This document shows, in pieces, positions 25,077 through 34,256 of a stretch of DNA of 64,000 bases; positions within the stretch are counted from its first letter, which is position 1, and each line of letters opens with the position of its first letter. Below the pieces are notes generated by a model. The model made no database searches. It was not told the DNA's origin and saw only the letters and a list, made by a program, of their open reading frames with translations. Made by a program: the position numbers and the translations under genes. This DNA is from Planctomycetaceae bacterium (GTDB taxonomy: Bacteria > Planctomycetota > Planctomycetia > Planctomycetales > Planctomycetaceae). The DNA is taken from assembly GCA_020638955.1 (NCBI GenBank), contig JACKHO010000006.1:1-64000 (forward strand), in the 5' to 3' direction.

Positions 25077-26965
25077 AGCGATTCCTTTTTCTTATTTCCC
25101 TGACCACGAATTAACGTCAATTCCTGGTCTGCTGGCCCGCCCTCGAACTGCTCCACGCAGTCGTCTAAGGAACCGTCCGGCCAATGTACTTGAATTGAGT
25201 CCACATGATTGCAGGTTCCCAACCCAAAATGAATTCGCGGGTCATGGTTTGTTAGAAAACTTGTGCAGGGAACGAGCATGCTGGTTCGCTTCGTTTCACC
25301 ACAGTGTATGACCACTTTGGCGCCGAGAGCATTTCTTTGTGTGTTTTCGTCATACAGGCGCAGCTTCAGCCAGTGTCCTGCAGCAGGGAAATCATTTCGG
25401 TAAAACCGTGCTCTGCTACCTGAGTTGGTGACGAGCAAGTCGAGGTCGCCATCTTCGTCAGGGTCACCGTAGAGCAACCCTCGTGCAGAGCCGATGGCCC
25501 GCGTGAAATCCCCGCCGGATGGAATCGTTGCATCCTGGAACGATGCGGCTTGCGAGCCCATGAGCAACAGGTTTCGATCAGCGTAATCTCGCCAGTATTT
25601 TTCTGGATTGGGAATGGAATCGTGGCGGATTTCGAAGGTGTCTTCTCCGTGCGGAGCGAACCAGGAATGGCAAGGAATGACCAGACCATGCACCATGGGC
25701 AGGTCGAGTAATCCGTCATGATTCAAGTCAATGAGTGCCGCTCCCCAGCCTGTATGTCTCATTGTCGCCTGTCCCACGTTGGCGGCGTCGGTTCCGTCGT
25801 GAAAGTATCCGTCGCCGTCGTTGACATACACGGTTGTTGTTTCCGTCGCCAAGTGCGTGAAAACCAGATCAATGGCCAGATCGTGATTGACGTCACCAAT
25901 TGCAATGCCCATGCCAGCTTCAGCAACTCCCCCAGCATTAACCGCGACGCCGCGTGCCACGGCTTCTTCTTTGAATGTGCCATTCTGTTGGTTTACCCAA
26001 AAACGGTTCGGCTGTCCGTCATTGGCGATGAGAATGTCGGGCCACTCGTCGCCCGTTAAATCACAGGCGACGACGGTGAATCCGTAAGTTGTGGCTGCTT
26101 CGAGTCCAGCCACCGACGTGACATCTTCAAACAGTGGGACGCCCGAGTTGGACCGCTGGCCGGTGTTTCGGTAGAGACGGTCAACCGTCGTTTGAAATTT
26201 GTGTGGCCCGCAATAGCTGGCTTTGTCGCCACGAATAAACGTACAGGCAACCTGGTGGTCGTACTCGTCGTCGTGTGTGTAATTGGCCACCACCAGGTCG
26301 AGCAATCCGTCGCGGTCGTAGTCGAAGAAAGCGGCCCCGGTGCCCCATTCGTCCTCAGTAATTCCGCATTCGTCCGTTACGTCACGAAACTGGAAGTCGC
26401 CCTCATTCAGATAAAGTCGATCCTGTTTGACACACGTTACGTAAATGTCCGCGTCACCATCGTTATCGATGTCACCCACGGCGGTCCCCATGCCGAAACC
26501 GGGATTGTCCAAAACCGCCGCAGCGCTGAATGTGTGATCAGCATTCCCGCGTAAAATGACATGACCGACATTCGTGCCCTCTGGGAAGTCTTCGGCGACG
26601 CCAGCGGAATGCCCGCCGTTGATGAGGAGCAAATCAAGAAACCCATCGCCATTAAAGTCCTGCCACGCAGCTCCCGAACCGACTGATTCAGGGACATAAT
26701 AGGTTCCAAGCGGTCCCACGGTGTGCTGAAAATCAATGCCAACTTCATCAGAACACTCGACCAGATAATTGAACTCGGAGTCGGGCAGCGGTTCGTCTTC
26801 TACGCAGCCATAGGCCGATACGCTTTCGTCGACCGGCGCAGGTTGTAGTGGTTCAATGGAGAGAAAACCCCAAATCCCAATTCCCACAATGACGCCCAAC
26901 ACCAGCACGACGCGCATGGCAGTACTTTGTGTCGAATTGCTGCCGCTGCCGGAAACTTCAGACAT
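25073..26965 (-). CDS. CRTAC1-family FG-GAP/ASPIC-UnbV protein, membrane-anchored
   Basis: 630 aa from the ATG at 26965; a TTG 27 bp upstream is less likely. A signal anchor (MRVVLVLGVIVGIGIWGFLSI) is followed by FG-GAP repeats with calcium-loop motifs DFNGDGFLD, DIDNDGDAD, DYDRDGLLD, DLNHDGLLD and DPDEDGDLD, then an ASPIC/UnbV C-terminus (ALGAKVVIHC, RIHFGLGTC, VHWPDGSLDD). It has several Cys residues absent from the other CRTAC1 protein here, which may form disulfides. The two copies face each other across the TPR and Amt-like genes. It is the first gene of a coupled pair with the Amt-like protein, pointing to a joint membrane-proximal complex. Confidence 0.88.
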   Translation of the reverse strand: MSEVSGSGSNSTQSTAMRVVLVLGVIVGIGIWGFLSIEPLQPAPVDESVSAYGCVEDEPLPDSEFNYLVECSDEVGIDFQHTVGPLGTYYVPESVGSGAAWQDFNGDGFLDLLLINGGHSAGVAEDFPEGTNVGHVILRGNADHTFSAAAVLDNPGFGMGTAVGDIDNDGDADIYVTCVKQDRLYLNEGDFQFRDVTDECGITEDEWGTGAAFFDYDRDGLLDLVVANYTHDDEYDHQVACTFIRGDKASYCGPHKFQTTVDRLYRNTGQRSNSGVPLFEDVTSVAGLEAATTYGFTVVACDLTGDEWPDILIANDGQPNRFWVNQQNGTFKEEAVARGVAVNAGGVAEAGMGIAIGDVNHDLAIDLVFTHLATETTTVYVNDGDGYFHDGTDAANVGQATMRHTGWGAALIDLNHDGLLDLPMVHGLVIPCHSWFAPHGEDTFEIRHDSIPNPEKYWRDYADRNLLLMGSQAASFQDATIPSGGDFTRAIGSARGLLYGDPDEDGDLDLLVTNSGSRARFYRNDFPAAGHWLKLRLYDENTQRNALGAKVVIHCGETKRTSMLVPCTSFLTNHDPRIHFGLGTCNHVDSIQVHWPDGSLDDCVEQFEGGPADQELTLIRGQGNKKKESL

Positions 26966-27188
26966 GAAAAGGCCGAATGGAGAATGTGACAACTGAACTA
27001 GTTGGCGGCGATCATCACGATTTTACAGCCCCGTTGCAATGAACTCCCGTGAGTTCGAATTCACACAGTCCGTTTGCCCGCAGGCTTTGCTGAGTTCTCT
27101 CGAAAGTGTGGTAGAGCCTCGCTGTGCAATCGTATAGGATCAATGGTCCTCCGCGACCAGTGGAGCATTTGTAGAGAGCCGATTTCGA

Positions 27189-30100
27189 ATGAAGAATCCT
27201 GCTGTGAATATGTTGCGATTTCTGGCTGCGGCTGCATTGCTCATGGTATGCGGTGCTGCGGTTGCCGCGGATCCGATTTTGCAGTGGCGGTTCGACGGGG
27301 CTGCATCGTCGGGGCAGTGGATTGGTGAGTACGGGGTTCCGGCTGAAGGGCCTCGGTCGCCGATGTATCCAGGGTTTTCGAAAACGAATTCCGCGATGAC
27401 CTTCGTCGGCCACGAAGGGGCAATTCTCATCAAAGACCATGAGCGAGGTGGTTTCGCAAATGTCCGCTTCGGCAAAGGGGAGACGTTTGGATTTGAGACG
27501 TGGGTCAAGTTCAAGACGATTGGCAAAGGCGAAATCGTTTACGTGCTCGGCAAGGGGCGACACGTTAAGCACGGGGAAGATTTCGGTGAGGACAATCAGA
27601 ATTACTCCATCCGATTTCAAGGCACTGGAGGCGGTGCTCAGTTTGGCATTCTGTTTACGAGTGAACATCCCGACACGGGAGAGCGTGCGTGGCACAGATG
27701 GTGGAGTGATCCGGCCATTCCATCGACCGGCTGGCACCATGTGGCGCTTGAATTCACCTTTGGAAAGGGAGACAGCCTTCGCGCCTACATCGACGGCAAG
27801 CCGGTCACTGGCAAATGGAGTGAAAGCGGTCCCACCGACTTACCGCCGGTTCAAGATGCCGACGACCTCGTGATTGGAACCGGTTACGCCCGAAGTGAAG
27901 GTTCGTCGTTCCGGGGCTGGCTCGATGACCTGGCGATTTATCGTGCGGAACTCGACCCCGCGGAAATTGCGCAGCGGTACCAGTACGTTCCACCGCCTCC
28001 GCCAGTCTCTCGCGAAATGATCCCTCCGGGCAAAGTGCTGGTGCAAATCAGCGAGAAAGGTGTGCCCGAAGCGAGTGGCTGGCCGGATGAGCCGGAGGTC
28101 ACTGAAACGTATGAAGAAGAGGTGTTCGGATTCTTCGAAGTACCGCACAAATACGTTTCGACTGGCGTACGTGGTGACCGGGCCAATCCCTCGCATGTGC
28201 GGGCGTCCGCTGTGGTGAAACTGCCAGCAGGTAAGCACCGACTGTTACTTCGTGGGCGCGGCTTGTCGCGATTGTATGTCAACGGCACGAAACTGCTGGA
28301 AACACCACCACGGACCACCGATTCTGGCGGGTACACGCCGTTGGCTGAGCAGGATACATACCTCGACCTTGGTCCCGATTTTCGATTCGCCCCGCCGGGA
28401 AATCGGGATGTCTGGTGTGAATTCGAGTCTGACGGAGACGAACTCTTGGTCATTCTGGAAACCATGCTGGGCAACGTCGTCGGCAAGAATAAACAGCGTC
28501 CCGAACTCGGAGAGACGGTGGTAGCAGTTTCGCTGGAGGGAAGTGAGGCATGGTCGCTGCTGTCGCCCGGCAATCGGCATGTGTCCTACACAGACGAAGG
28601 TTGGGCCGCTTACGAAGCAGAACGTCGAGAATGGCTGGCGGCGGTCAACGCCCGGGCGCGTGCTCAGTGCCGCGAGCAGCATGCCAACTACTGGAATAAG
28701 CGAAGAGCTGCTGCAGAGCGGTGGCTGGCTACGGTCGACAAAGTGGCCGTTCCAGCACTTACCGAAGGATATCCTGCCCAGAATGAAATTGATCATTTCT
28801 TGAACGCACGCATTGCCGAAGTCGCGGCAGAAATCAAGCAGAGTGACGCTGGCGAAATCGACTACTACCGGGACGTGCAGCCCATTCTTGAAGCTCGCTG
28901 TTATGACTGCCACCAGGGCGGAAAGGCCCAGGGCGGTTTGCGAATCAATGAGCATCAATCCATGCTGGCGGGAGGCGAGTCAGAAGAGCCTGCCATCGTG
29001 CCAGGTAAAGTCGACGAGAGTATTCTCATTCAGCGAATTACCTCGAGCGATGAAAATATCGTCATGCCTCCCAAGGGCGATCCCCTGAGTGCAGTAGAGA
29101 TTGATATCCTGAAACGCTGGGTAAACAGTGGCGCTGCGTGGCCGCAGTTCAATGTCAGCCGGCTCGAACTGAATCCCTTGGCCGACGACCTCGCGTTCCT
29201 GCGGCGTGTGACGCTCGATACGGTGGGAGTCACGCCAACTGAAGAAGAAATCACGGCGTTTCAGCATGATGATCCAGCCACGCGCCGCCGCAATGTCATC
29301 GACCGACTGCTGGCCGATCAACGCTGGGCCGACCACTGGATGGGATACTGGCTGGATGTGTTGGCTGAGAATCCCAACGTGATTAATCCCACGCTTAACA
29401 ACACGGGGCCGTTCCGCTGGTGGCTGTACGAGTCGCTGCTCGACAACAAGCCCGCAGATTTATTCGTTACGGAACTCATTCGCATGGAAGGGAGCGAGCG
29501 GTTCGGTGGCCCGGCTGGGTTCGCCACCGCATCGCAGAATGACCTGCCCATGGCCGCTAAGGGAATTATTGTCAGTTCGGCGTTCCTCGGCGTCGAGATG
29601 AAATGTGCCCGCTGCCATGACGCTCCGGCTCATGTTTCTCTGCAAGAAGATTTGCTGCAACTCGCCGCAATGCTCAAACAAAGCACCATCAAATTGCCAG
29701 CGTCCAGCAGCGTGCCGAATGATCGGCTGCACCAGACGGGGCGTAAGCCGCTCATCCAGGTGAGTCTGCAGCCGGGTGTTGAAGTTCAGCCGGCGTGGCC
29801 ATTTGAGCGGGACTGCGAGGAGGTAATTGCTGACGAACTTGCCGAACATCCTGAGAATCCGCGAGATCGACTCGCAACACTCATTACGGCACCACAGAAC
29901 GAGCGATTCGCTCAGGTCATGGTGAATCGAATCTGGCAACGGCTCATGGGACGCGGGCTCGTGGAAAACGTTTCTGACTGGGAAAAGTCAGCGCCGTCGC
30001 ATCCTGAACTGTTGCGGTGGCTGGGACGTGAATTCGTGGCTTCCGGATACGATGTGAAGGTCACTACGCGGCTCATTTTGAATTCACATGCGTATCAGAG

Positions 30101-30884
30101 GGCAACTGATCCGTTACTCACGGAAACCAGTCCGCTGTTTATTTCACCTGCACCGCGCCGGCTGTCGGCCGAACAAATTGTCGATTCCGCCTTTCATGCA
30201 ACCGGCACGCCATTCGATTTGGAAGAGGTGAGTCTGGATGTCGACAGCGTTCGCACTACGAATGTCGCCATTACGATGGGCAAACCGCGCCGATGCTGGA
30301 TGCTGGCCTCGACATCCAACGAACGGGACCGGCCCAGTCTTTCGCTGCCACGGATTACCGCAGTCGCCAGCGTGCTGAACGCCTATGATTGGCGTGGAGC
30401 GCGGCAAGATCCCCGCAGTATCAGGGAGACAGAGCCGAACATGCTCCAGCCTGCAGTTTACGCGAATGGAGCCATGAGTACGTGGCTGACGCGGTTGAGT
30501 GATCGACACGGAATGACAAAACTCGCCTTGGAGGATCAACCCGTCGAACAACTGATCGACCGGGTCTTCCTGCGTCTCCTCACGCGTCTTCCGTCTGACG
30601 AGGAAAGGCAGATGTATGTTGCGCTGCTGCAAGACGGGTACGACACACGGGTGATTCCAGAGTCAGAACGAATCCAACCCGAGGCGACCAAGCGGGAGCC
30701 GGTCCGTTATTTGAGTTGGTCAAATCATGTTGACGGACCGGCGAATGCGTTAGCGGTGCAGCGGGAAGTGGAAGTCCGTCGTGGCGATCCGCCAACCAAC
30801 GCTCTCAATGACGACTGGCGAATCCGTATGGAGGACTTTGTTTGGGCCGTCCTGAATGCACCTGAGTCGATTTACACTCCGTGA
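27189..30884 (+). CDS. LamG-PSCyt1-DUF1549-DUF1553 secreted cytochrome-like protein
   Basis: 1231 aa with a signal peptide (MLRFLAAAALLMVCGAAVAA). Here the LamG/concanavalin-like domain is N-terminal (about residues 30-260, ending GWLDDLAIYRAELDPAE), followed by a beta-rich region with a PA14-like look (about 270-440, LLLRGRGLSRLYVNGTKLL), then PSCyt1 with haem motif CYDCH (about 572) and IVMPPKGDP. DUF1549 follows (about 655-850) with a second CxxCH (CARCHD) and DUF1553 (about 890-1230, VMVNRIWQRLMGRG). The domain order differs from the other three copies in the window. Its DUF1501 partner begins within a few bases of its stop. Confidence 0.92.
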   Translation: MKNPAVNMLRFLAAAALLMVCGAAVAADPILQWRFDGAASSGQWIGEYGVPAEGPRSPMYPGFSKTNSAMTFVGHEGAILIKDHERGGFANVRFGKGETFGFETWVKFKTIGKGEIVYVLGKGRHVKHGEDFGEDNQNYSIRFQGTGGGAQFGILFTSEHPDTGERAWHRWWSDPAIPSTGWHHVALEFTFGKGDSLRAYIDGKPVTGKWSESGPTDLPPVQDADDLVIGTGYARSEGSSFRGWLDDLAIYRAELDPAEIAQRYQYVPPPPPVSREMIPPGKVLVQISEKGVPEASGWPDEPEVTETYEEEVFGFFEVPHKYVSTGVRGDRANPSHVRASAVVKLPAGKHRLLLRGRGLSRLYVNGTKLLETPPRTTDSGGYTPLAEQDTYLDLGPDFRFAPPGNRDVWCEFESDGDELLVILETMLGNVVGKNKQRPELGETVVAVSLEGSEAWSLLSPGNRHVSYTDEGWAAYEAERREWLAAVNARARAQCREQHANYWNKRRAAAERWLATVDKVAVPALTEGYPAQNEIDHFLNARIAEVAAEIKQSDAGEIDYYRDVQPILEARCYDCHQGGKAQGGLRINEHQSMLAGGESEEPAIVPGKVDESILIQRITSSDENIVMPPKGDPLSAVEIDILKRWVNSGAAWPQFNVSRLELNPLADDLAFLRRVTLDTVGVTPTEEEITAFQHDDPATRRRNVIDRLLADQRWADHWMGYWLDVLAENPNVINPTLNNTGPFRWWLYESLLDNKPADLFVTELIRMEGSERFGGPAGFATASQNDLPMAAKGIIVSSAFLGVEMKCARCHDAPAHVSLQEDLLQLAAMLKQSTIKLPASSSVPNDRLHQTGRKPLIQVSLQPGVEVQPAWPFERDCEEVIADELAEHPENPRDRLATLITAPQNERFAQVMVNRIWQRLMGRGLVENVSDWEKSAPSHPELLRWLGREFVASGYDVKVTTRLILNSHAYQRATDPLLTETSPLFISPAPRRLSAEQIVDSAFHATGTPFDLEEVSLDVDSVRTTNVAITMGKPRRCWMLASTSNERDRPSLSLPRITAVASVLNAYDWRGARQDPRSIRETEPNMLQPAVYANGAMSTWLTRLSDRHGMTKLALEDQPVEQLIDRVFLRLLTRLPSDEERQMYVALLQDGYDTRVIPESERIQPEATKREPVRYLSWSNHVDGPANALAVQREVEVRRGDPPTNALNDDWRIRMEDFVWAVLNAPESIYTP

Positions 30885-30896
30885 GTGGATGAATTC

Positions 30897-32177
30897 ATGC
30901 ATCGAAGAACTTTTCTCCAACAGACTGGTGCACTCGCAGGTGCTGCGGCCTTGAGCCCCGCACTGCTTGCTTCACCTGCTGCCACAAACTTTCCCACAGG
31001 GAAGGCCGAGCATGTCATTTTCATTTGGCTTGGCGGCGGGATGGCGCAAATCGACACGTTCGATCCCAAGAGTCGCGGGAATTCGAAGGCGTCGCCTAAG
31101 GTCGCTGGATCAGAGTACGGTGCGATCGAAACCGTTGTGCCGGGCGTTCAGTTTTGTGAGCATCTGCACCAAACAGCGAAGTTGGCAGATCGACTCACCG
31201 CCATACGGACTGTGAACCATCATCTCATTGACGAACATGCGTTCGGTACCAACTTCGTCCACACAGGACGGCTGATTAGTGGAAGCATTACGTATCCTTC
31301 CATTGGTTCGATCATCGGCCACGTACGCGGTGCTGCCAATCCGGATGTTCCGGCCTACATGCTCATCGGCTATCCCAACGTAAGTCGCGGGCCAGGATTT
31401 CTGGGAGCAAAGGGCGGTTACGTGTATTTGGTCGATACCGAAAGCGGCCCCGCCGGGTTCACGCATCCAGATGACGTGACATCGCAGCGCGTCATTCGTC
31501 GTCAGGAATTACTGAAGCCGTTGACAAACCGCGTGCCGAACGGCTCGGTGATGGATCAATACCGGGCGGCACAGGCGGAAGCGATGCGACTGGCCGGGCC
31601 GGAGTTCATGCGTCATTTCCGACTGAAAGACGAACCTGATGATTTGCGAAATGCGTACGGCGGTGAATTTGGACAGCGCTGTCTTCTCGCTCGTCGGCTC
31701 GTGCAGGCGGGAGTACGGTTCATTGAAGTTTCGCACAATTTGAATTTCATTAACGGCACCGGCTGGGATACGCACAATGAGGGGCAGCAGAACCAGCACT
31801 TGCTCATTAAGGAACTTGATGTCGCCTTGTCGACACTCATTACCGACCTGGAGTCAGAGGGCATGCTCGACAAGACCCTCATCGCACTGGGGACTGAGTT
31901 TGGACGCCCGGCGGAGTACGATGGCCGTGGCGGTCGTGGACATCAGGGGACTTGCTTCAGCCTGTTACTTGCTGGCGGCGGATTGCGGCATCAGGGAGCA
32001 TATGGAGTCACCGACGAACTGAGTAAGAAAGTCGTTGAAAATCCTGTCTCGGTTCCGGACTTCCACGCAACAATCCATGCCGCACTCGGTATTAATCCCA
32101 CGCTCGAACTGTTTGACGGCTCGCGGCCCGTGCCCATTACTGATGGCGGCCAGCCGGTCGCGGCACTGTTCAGTTGA
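30897..32177 (+). CDS. DUF1501 protein, Tat-exported
   Basis: 426 aa from the ATG at 30897; an in-frame GTG at 30885, immediately after the upstream stop, is possible. The N-terminus is a twin-arginine signal (MHRRTFLQQTGALAGAAALS). Core signatures: FIWLGGGMAQIDTFDPK, GWDTHNEG, GTEFGRP and GRGGRGHQGTCFSLLLAGGG, giving the alkaline-phosphatase-like DUF1501 fold with probable metal ligands. It is the shortest of the three DUF1501 copies. Coupled to the LamG-cytochrome gene with a 12-bp gap. Activity unknown; hydrolase or sulfatase-like function is only inferred from fold. Confidence 0.92.
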   Translation: MHRRTFLQQTGALAGAAALSPALLASPAATNFPTGKAEHVIFIWLGGGMAQIDTFDPKSRGNSKASPKVAGSEYGAIETVVPGVQFCEHLHQTAKLADRLTAIRTVNHHLIDEHAFGTNFVHTGRLISGSITYPSIGSIIGHVRGAANPDVPAYMLIGYPNVSRGPGFLGAKGGYVYLVDTESGPAGFTHPDDVTSQRVIRRQELLKPLTNRVPNGSVMDQYRAAQAEAMRLAGPEFMRHFRLKDEPDDLRNAYGGEFGQRCLLARRLVQAGVRFIEVSHNLNFINGTGWDTHNEGQQNQHLLIKELDVALSTLITDLESEGMLDKTLIALGTEFGRPAEYDGRGGRGHQGTCFSLLLAGGGLRHQGAYGVTDELSKKVVENPVSVPDFHATIHAALGINPTLELFDGSRPVPITDGGQPVAALFS

Positions 32178-32197
32178 CAATGCAACTCAACGAATAA

Positions 32198-32234
32198 GCG
32201 GCATGCCTCCGTCAAATTGACGAAGACATGCCGC
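32198..32234. terminator. Nested hairpin between convergent genes
   Basis: An 8-bp outer stem (GCGGCATG at 32198-32205 / CATGCCGC at 32227-32234) encloses a second 6-bp stem (CGTCAA / TTGACG, 32210-32222). It starts 20 bp after the DUF1501 stop and 29 bp from the RTX-type gene's stop on the other strand, so it likely ends transcription in both directions. Confidence 0.65.
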
Positions 32235-32262
32235 GTGTTGTGATTGACGACGTCAGCAGCGA

Positions 32263-34182
32263 TTAGTCGTCCTCACCATCGGAGCCGCTTCCACCGTGGT
32301 TGTCGTCGCCATCGGGATCGTCGTGTTCATCTTCGGCGTCGTCGTCAAAGGTGTCGGTGCCACCTTCGCCGTGGACGCGGTCGCTGCCAGTTCCGCCGCG
32401 GAGGTCATCGTTGCCGTTGCCGCCGAACAGGTCGTCGGAGTCGTCGCCGCCATCGAGGCTGTCGTCTCCATCTTCACCGTAGAGGTCATCGTCTCCGCGA
32501 TTACCGTGCAGGTGATCGTTGCCGATTTCGCCGTGGAGTTCATCCGTTCCATCGTCGCCGAAGATGTCATCGTCGCCGTCATCGCCGTGCAGGATGTCGT
32601 TGCCAATTCCGCCTCGGATGGTGTCATTGCCAAGTCCACCGCGAATGGTGTCGTTTCCTGAACCGCCACGAACATTGTCGTCGTCATCGCCGCCGTCGAC
32701 GACATCGTCATCCGCACCACCATCAATGTCGTCGATGCCGCGGTCGCCGTGGAGCTCATCGAGTCCTTCACGACCTTCGATGTGGTCCGCCCCGTCGTCG
32801 CCGTGGATCAGGTCGTTTCCAGCACTTCCGACGATGTTGTCGTTTCCGGCTCCGCCACCAATGGTGTCATTACCATCGTTCCCGTACAGAATGTCGTTTC
32901 CATCGTCGCCGTTGATGCTGTCGTTGCCACGACCGCCGCTAATGCGGTCATCGTCGAGTCCGCCAGATATGTCGTCGTCGCCGTCACCACCATTCACGCG
33001 GTCGCGACCCGATCCACCTTCGATGTGGTCGTTGTCTGTGCCACCATCGAGGTAATCATTGCCATCGTCTCCCATGAGTGTGTCGGTGCCGGCATAGCCG
33101 AGCAGTACGTCATTTCCCAGGTTTCCATGCAGGACGTCAATGCCGTCACTGCCGCGGACGACGTCGTTTCCGTCATCGCCGTTGACAGTGTCGTCGCCCC
33201 AGTGGCCATTGAGTGAGTCGTCGCCGCCATTGCCGTTGATGGTGTCGTTGCCGTGTTCTCCGCCAATGAAGTCGCGGTCGTCGCCGCCATTCAGCAGGTC
33301 GTCGCCGTCCCCACCCGAAATGCGGTCGGTACCAGCACCTCCATCTGCAGTGTCGTTGCCACTGCCTCCAGCGATGATGTCGTCTCCATCTTCTCCGTTG
33401 AGATCATCAATTCCGTCCTGTCCCAACAGCACGTCGTTTCCGGCATCGCCATGTTCTTCGTCGTTGCCGGTGCCGCCCCGGAGGACGTCGTTTCCATCCT
33501 CGCCGTGGAGCAGGTCGTCGCCGTCGTTGCCGTTGACCTGGTCGTTGCCTGCATCACCGTGCAGGTCATCGTTGCCCGCCATGCCAACAATGACATCATC
33601 ACCGGCGTTTCCGTGGATGGTGTCGTCGCCGTCATCGCCCCAGAGAATGTCATCTCCTTGCGAACCGGTAATGGTGTCGTTGTCTGCGCCACCGTGTGCC
33701 ACGACCGTTCCGATGTCGCCCGCCTGCAGTGCCGACAGGTCGATGTTGTCCACTCCCGCACCGCCATCGACGGTAATGGCAGCCAGTCCTGTCGCCCCAG
33801 TCATGGGGCCGACGCTGATGTTGTCATCGCCGTCACTGCCGTAGACATAAATTCGACCCGACGTAATGTCTCTGGCGTCGACGCGGACTGTCTGGCTGTC
33901 CACGGAATCGACATGGCCTGCTCGGGCGTCAATGCTGCCATTCGCTTCGTGGATGAGCACTTCGTTGGTGCTGGCGTCGTAGCTGATATCGACGTCCTGA
34001 TTGGTGCCTCCATTGTCACTGACGACAAGACTGCCCCCCGCGCCAATGCTGACCACGCTCGACAGCATGGTGCGGTCCTCCATTGACTCAGCGCGAGACA
34101 CGCGGCGGCGACGCTTTCGTGGCTTGGTAACACAGGAAACAAGGCGATGACGCAAGTCGTTGATCCAGTTGGTGAAAAACAT
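32263..34182 (-). CDS. RTX-type calcium-binding nonapeptide-repeat protein
   Basis: 639 aa. AAGGAG lies 7 nt before the ATG. Residues 1-45 are basic (RKRRRRVSRAESMEDRTMLS), a form of the N-terminal motif on large secreted planctomycete proteins; no classical signal peptide follows. Residues about 45-160 form a beta-rich head (SLVVSDNGGTNQDVDISYD). Residues about 165-605 are about 49 consecutive nonapeptides of type GxGNDxLxG with no breaks in register, predicting one very long calcium-bound parallel beta-roll. The last 34 residues are Asp/Glu/Gly-rich. No type I secretion genes are nearby, and no toxin or enzyme domain is visible. A surface or matrix role is likely. Confidence 0.85.
   Translation of the reverse strand: MFFTNWINDLRHRLVSCVTKPRKRRRRVSRAESMEDRTMLSSVVSIGAGGSLVVSDNGGTNQDVDISYDASTNEVLIHEANGSIDARAGHVDSVDSQTVRVDARDITSGRIYVYGSDGDDNISVGPMTGATGLAAITVDGGAGVDNIDLSALQAGDIGTVVAHGGADNDTITGSQGDDILWGDDGDDTIHGNAGDDVIVGMAGNDDLHGDAGNDQVNGNDGDDLLHGEDGNDVLRGGTGNDEEHGDAGNDVLLGQDGIDDLNGEDGDDIIAGGSGNDTADGGAGTDRISGGDGDDLLNGGDDRDFIGGEHGNDTINGNGGDDSLNGHWGDDTVNGDDGNDVVRGSDGIDVLHGNLGNDVLLGYAGTDTLMGDDGNDYLDGGTDNDHIEGGSGRDRVNGGDGDDDISGGLDDDRISGGRGNDSINGDDGNDILYGNDGNDTIGGGAGNDNIVGSAGNDLIHGDDGADHIEGREGLDELHGDRGIDDIDGGADDDVVDGGDDDDNVRGGSGNDTIRGGLGNDTIRGGIGNDILHGDDGDDDIFGDDGTDELHGEIGNDHLHGNRGDDDLYGEDGDDSLDGGDDSDDLFGGNGNDDLRGGTGSDRVHGEGGTDTFDDDAEDEHDDPDGDDNHGGSGSDGEDD
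32368..33690 (-). repeat. 27-bp-period coding repeat array (RTX nonapeptides)
   Basis: About 49 units of 27 bp, each coding for one nonapeptide with Gly at positions 3 and 9 and Asp at 5. DNA identity between units is modest, so it is an old, diverged array selected at the protein level. It generates long meaningless open frames on the opposite strand. Confidence 0.85.
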
Positions 34183-34214
34183 TTGAAGCTCCTTAGGGTG
34201 GTGAAGTGATTCAA

Positions 34215-34256
34215 TTGGCCTGAACGGAGTCCTAATTGTTTAGTAGTTCAGGCCAA
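34215..34256 (-). promoter_or_regulatory. 11-bp perfect inverted repeat upstream of RTX-type gene
   Basis: TTGGCCTGAAC (34215-34225) and GTTCAGGCCAA (34246-34256) are exact inverted copies separated by 20 bp, 33 bp before the RTX start codon. The half-sites are 31 bp apart centre to centre, about three helix turns, so they could be a two-site operator; as RNA they would form a leader hairpin. A related GTAGTTCAG recurs near 34408. No T-run follows on either strand. Confidence 0.5.

Noticed and set aside
32244..33844. Long open frames on the plus strand opposite the RTX-type gene
   Set aside because: They arise from the 27-bp Gly/Asp codon repeat read backwards; compositions are extreme (Arg/His or Ser/Pro/Val only) and there are no ribosome sites.
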